A DNA stretch of 47,212 nt from Massilia sp. HP4 (GTDB lineage Bacteria; Pseudomonadota; Gammaproteobacteria; Burkholderiales; Burkholderiaceae_D): assembly GCF_005222695.1 (NCBI RefSeq), contig NZ_STGG01000022.1, positions 1-47,212 of the forward strand, in the 5' to 3' direction. The notes under the pieces are model-generated. The model searched no databases. It was given only the letters and a program-made list of their open reading frames with translations, and was not told the DNA's origin. Every line of letters starts with the position of its first letter. Position 1 is the first letter of the stretch. Below, one piece after another: positions 47,091 through 47,212 of the stretch. The position numbers were made by a program, and so were the translations under genes.

Positions 47091-47212
47091 TTAACTGTCG
47101 AGTCCCGTTTGATCATAAACGCGTTTAACGAATAACTCAGGTCGCTTCTGTTGCCATTCCTTGAGCGCGAGGACGGGCGTTTTGCTGCCGATGGCGCGTT
47201 GCGGAATATGGT
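47091..47212 (-). mobile_element. C-terminus of an IS481-like transposase, runs off right edge
   Basis: From the right edge leftward, an open frame reads PQRAIGSKTPVLALKEWQ, then KRPELFVKRVYDQTGLDS and stop (TAA at 47091-47093). This is the typical end of an IS481/IS3-type DDE integrase-core transposase, which I recognise from memory. Only 39 residues are in the window. The insertion-sequence end probably lies just left of the stop, near 47096, where a TGT-starting sequence could be the terminal repeat. It overlaps the signal-like start of the adjacent gene. Confidence 0.7.

Overview
The window looks like a chromosomal segment of a Massilia-like member of the Oxalobacteraceae (Betaproteobacteria, Burkholderiales). 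The evidence is high GC (about 65% by eye), Burkholderiales gene orders such as GntR-sdhCDAB-sdhE-gltA and mdh-citrate lyase-like gene-acnA, a DUF2863 protein, and the lplT-plsC fusion. The genus is an inference from gene content; no 16S rRNA gene is present.

Layout. 1-6.3 kb: a broken membrane-protein gene, phoH, a bcp peroxiredoxin, an Mth938-like protein, then alaA and hom (alanine and threonine/methionine metabolism). 6.6-10.4 kb: an lplT-plsC fusion, tRNA-Pro(GGG), an AraC regulator and an isochorismatase-like hydrolase. 10.5-18.2 kb: a signalling and metal block with a four-PAS hybrid histidine kinase, a cNMP-domain/thioredoxin-reductase-like flavoprotein, a CorA/ZntB-type transporter, and a CadR-like MerR regulator divergent from a CDF-like transporter with a clear MerR-type promoter. 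18.2-22.2 kb: a small glycan cluster (GT2, degenerate GT-B, GmhB-like phosphatase) and two disordered stress-type proteins. 22.3-31.4 kb: M14 carboxypeptidase, CYTH and serine hydrolase genes, UDP-galactopyranose mutase, an SDR/LysR divergent pair, DUF2863, and a Fur-box promoter with a terminated leader in front of a PiuC-type dioxygenase. 31.4-43.6 kb: a near-complete TCA block on two strands around a GntR regulator: acnA, an MliC-like protein, a CoA ester lyase-like gene and mdh on minus; GntR, sdhCDAB, sdhE and gltA on plus.

43.6 kb to the end is accessory DNA. A low-GC segment holds one large gene encoding a GGDEF protein with a C-terminal TPR. The segment lies between the 3' end of intact gltA and a second, decayed 141-bp copy of the gltA 3' end. 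That is the signature of an element integrated at the end of gltA. No integrase is visible. Next to it, a putative secreted-protein gene appears to have lost its start to an insertion sequence, whose transposase C-terminus runs off the right edge.

Most interesting: the solitary GGDEF/beta-domain/degenerate-palm/TPR gene on the gltA-3' island; the Fur-controlled terminated transcript before piuC; a 12-bp in-frame minisatellite inside a glycosyltransferase that has lost its N-terminal domain and EX7E motif; and a dispersed nested palindrome present twice.
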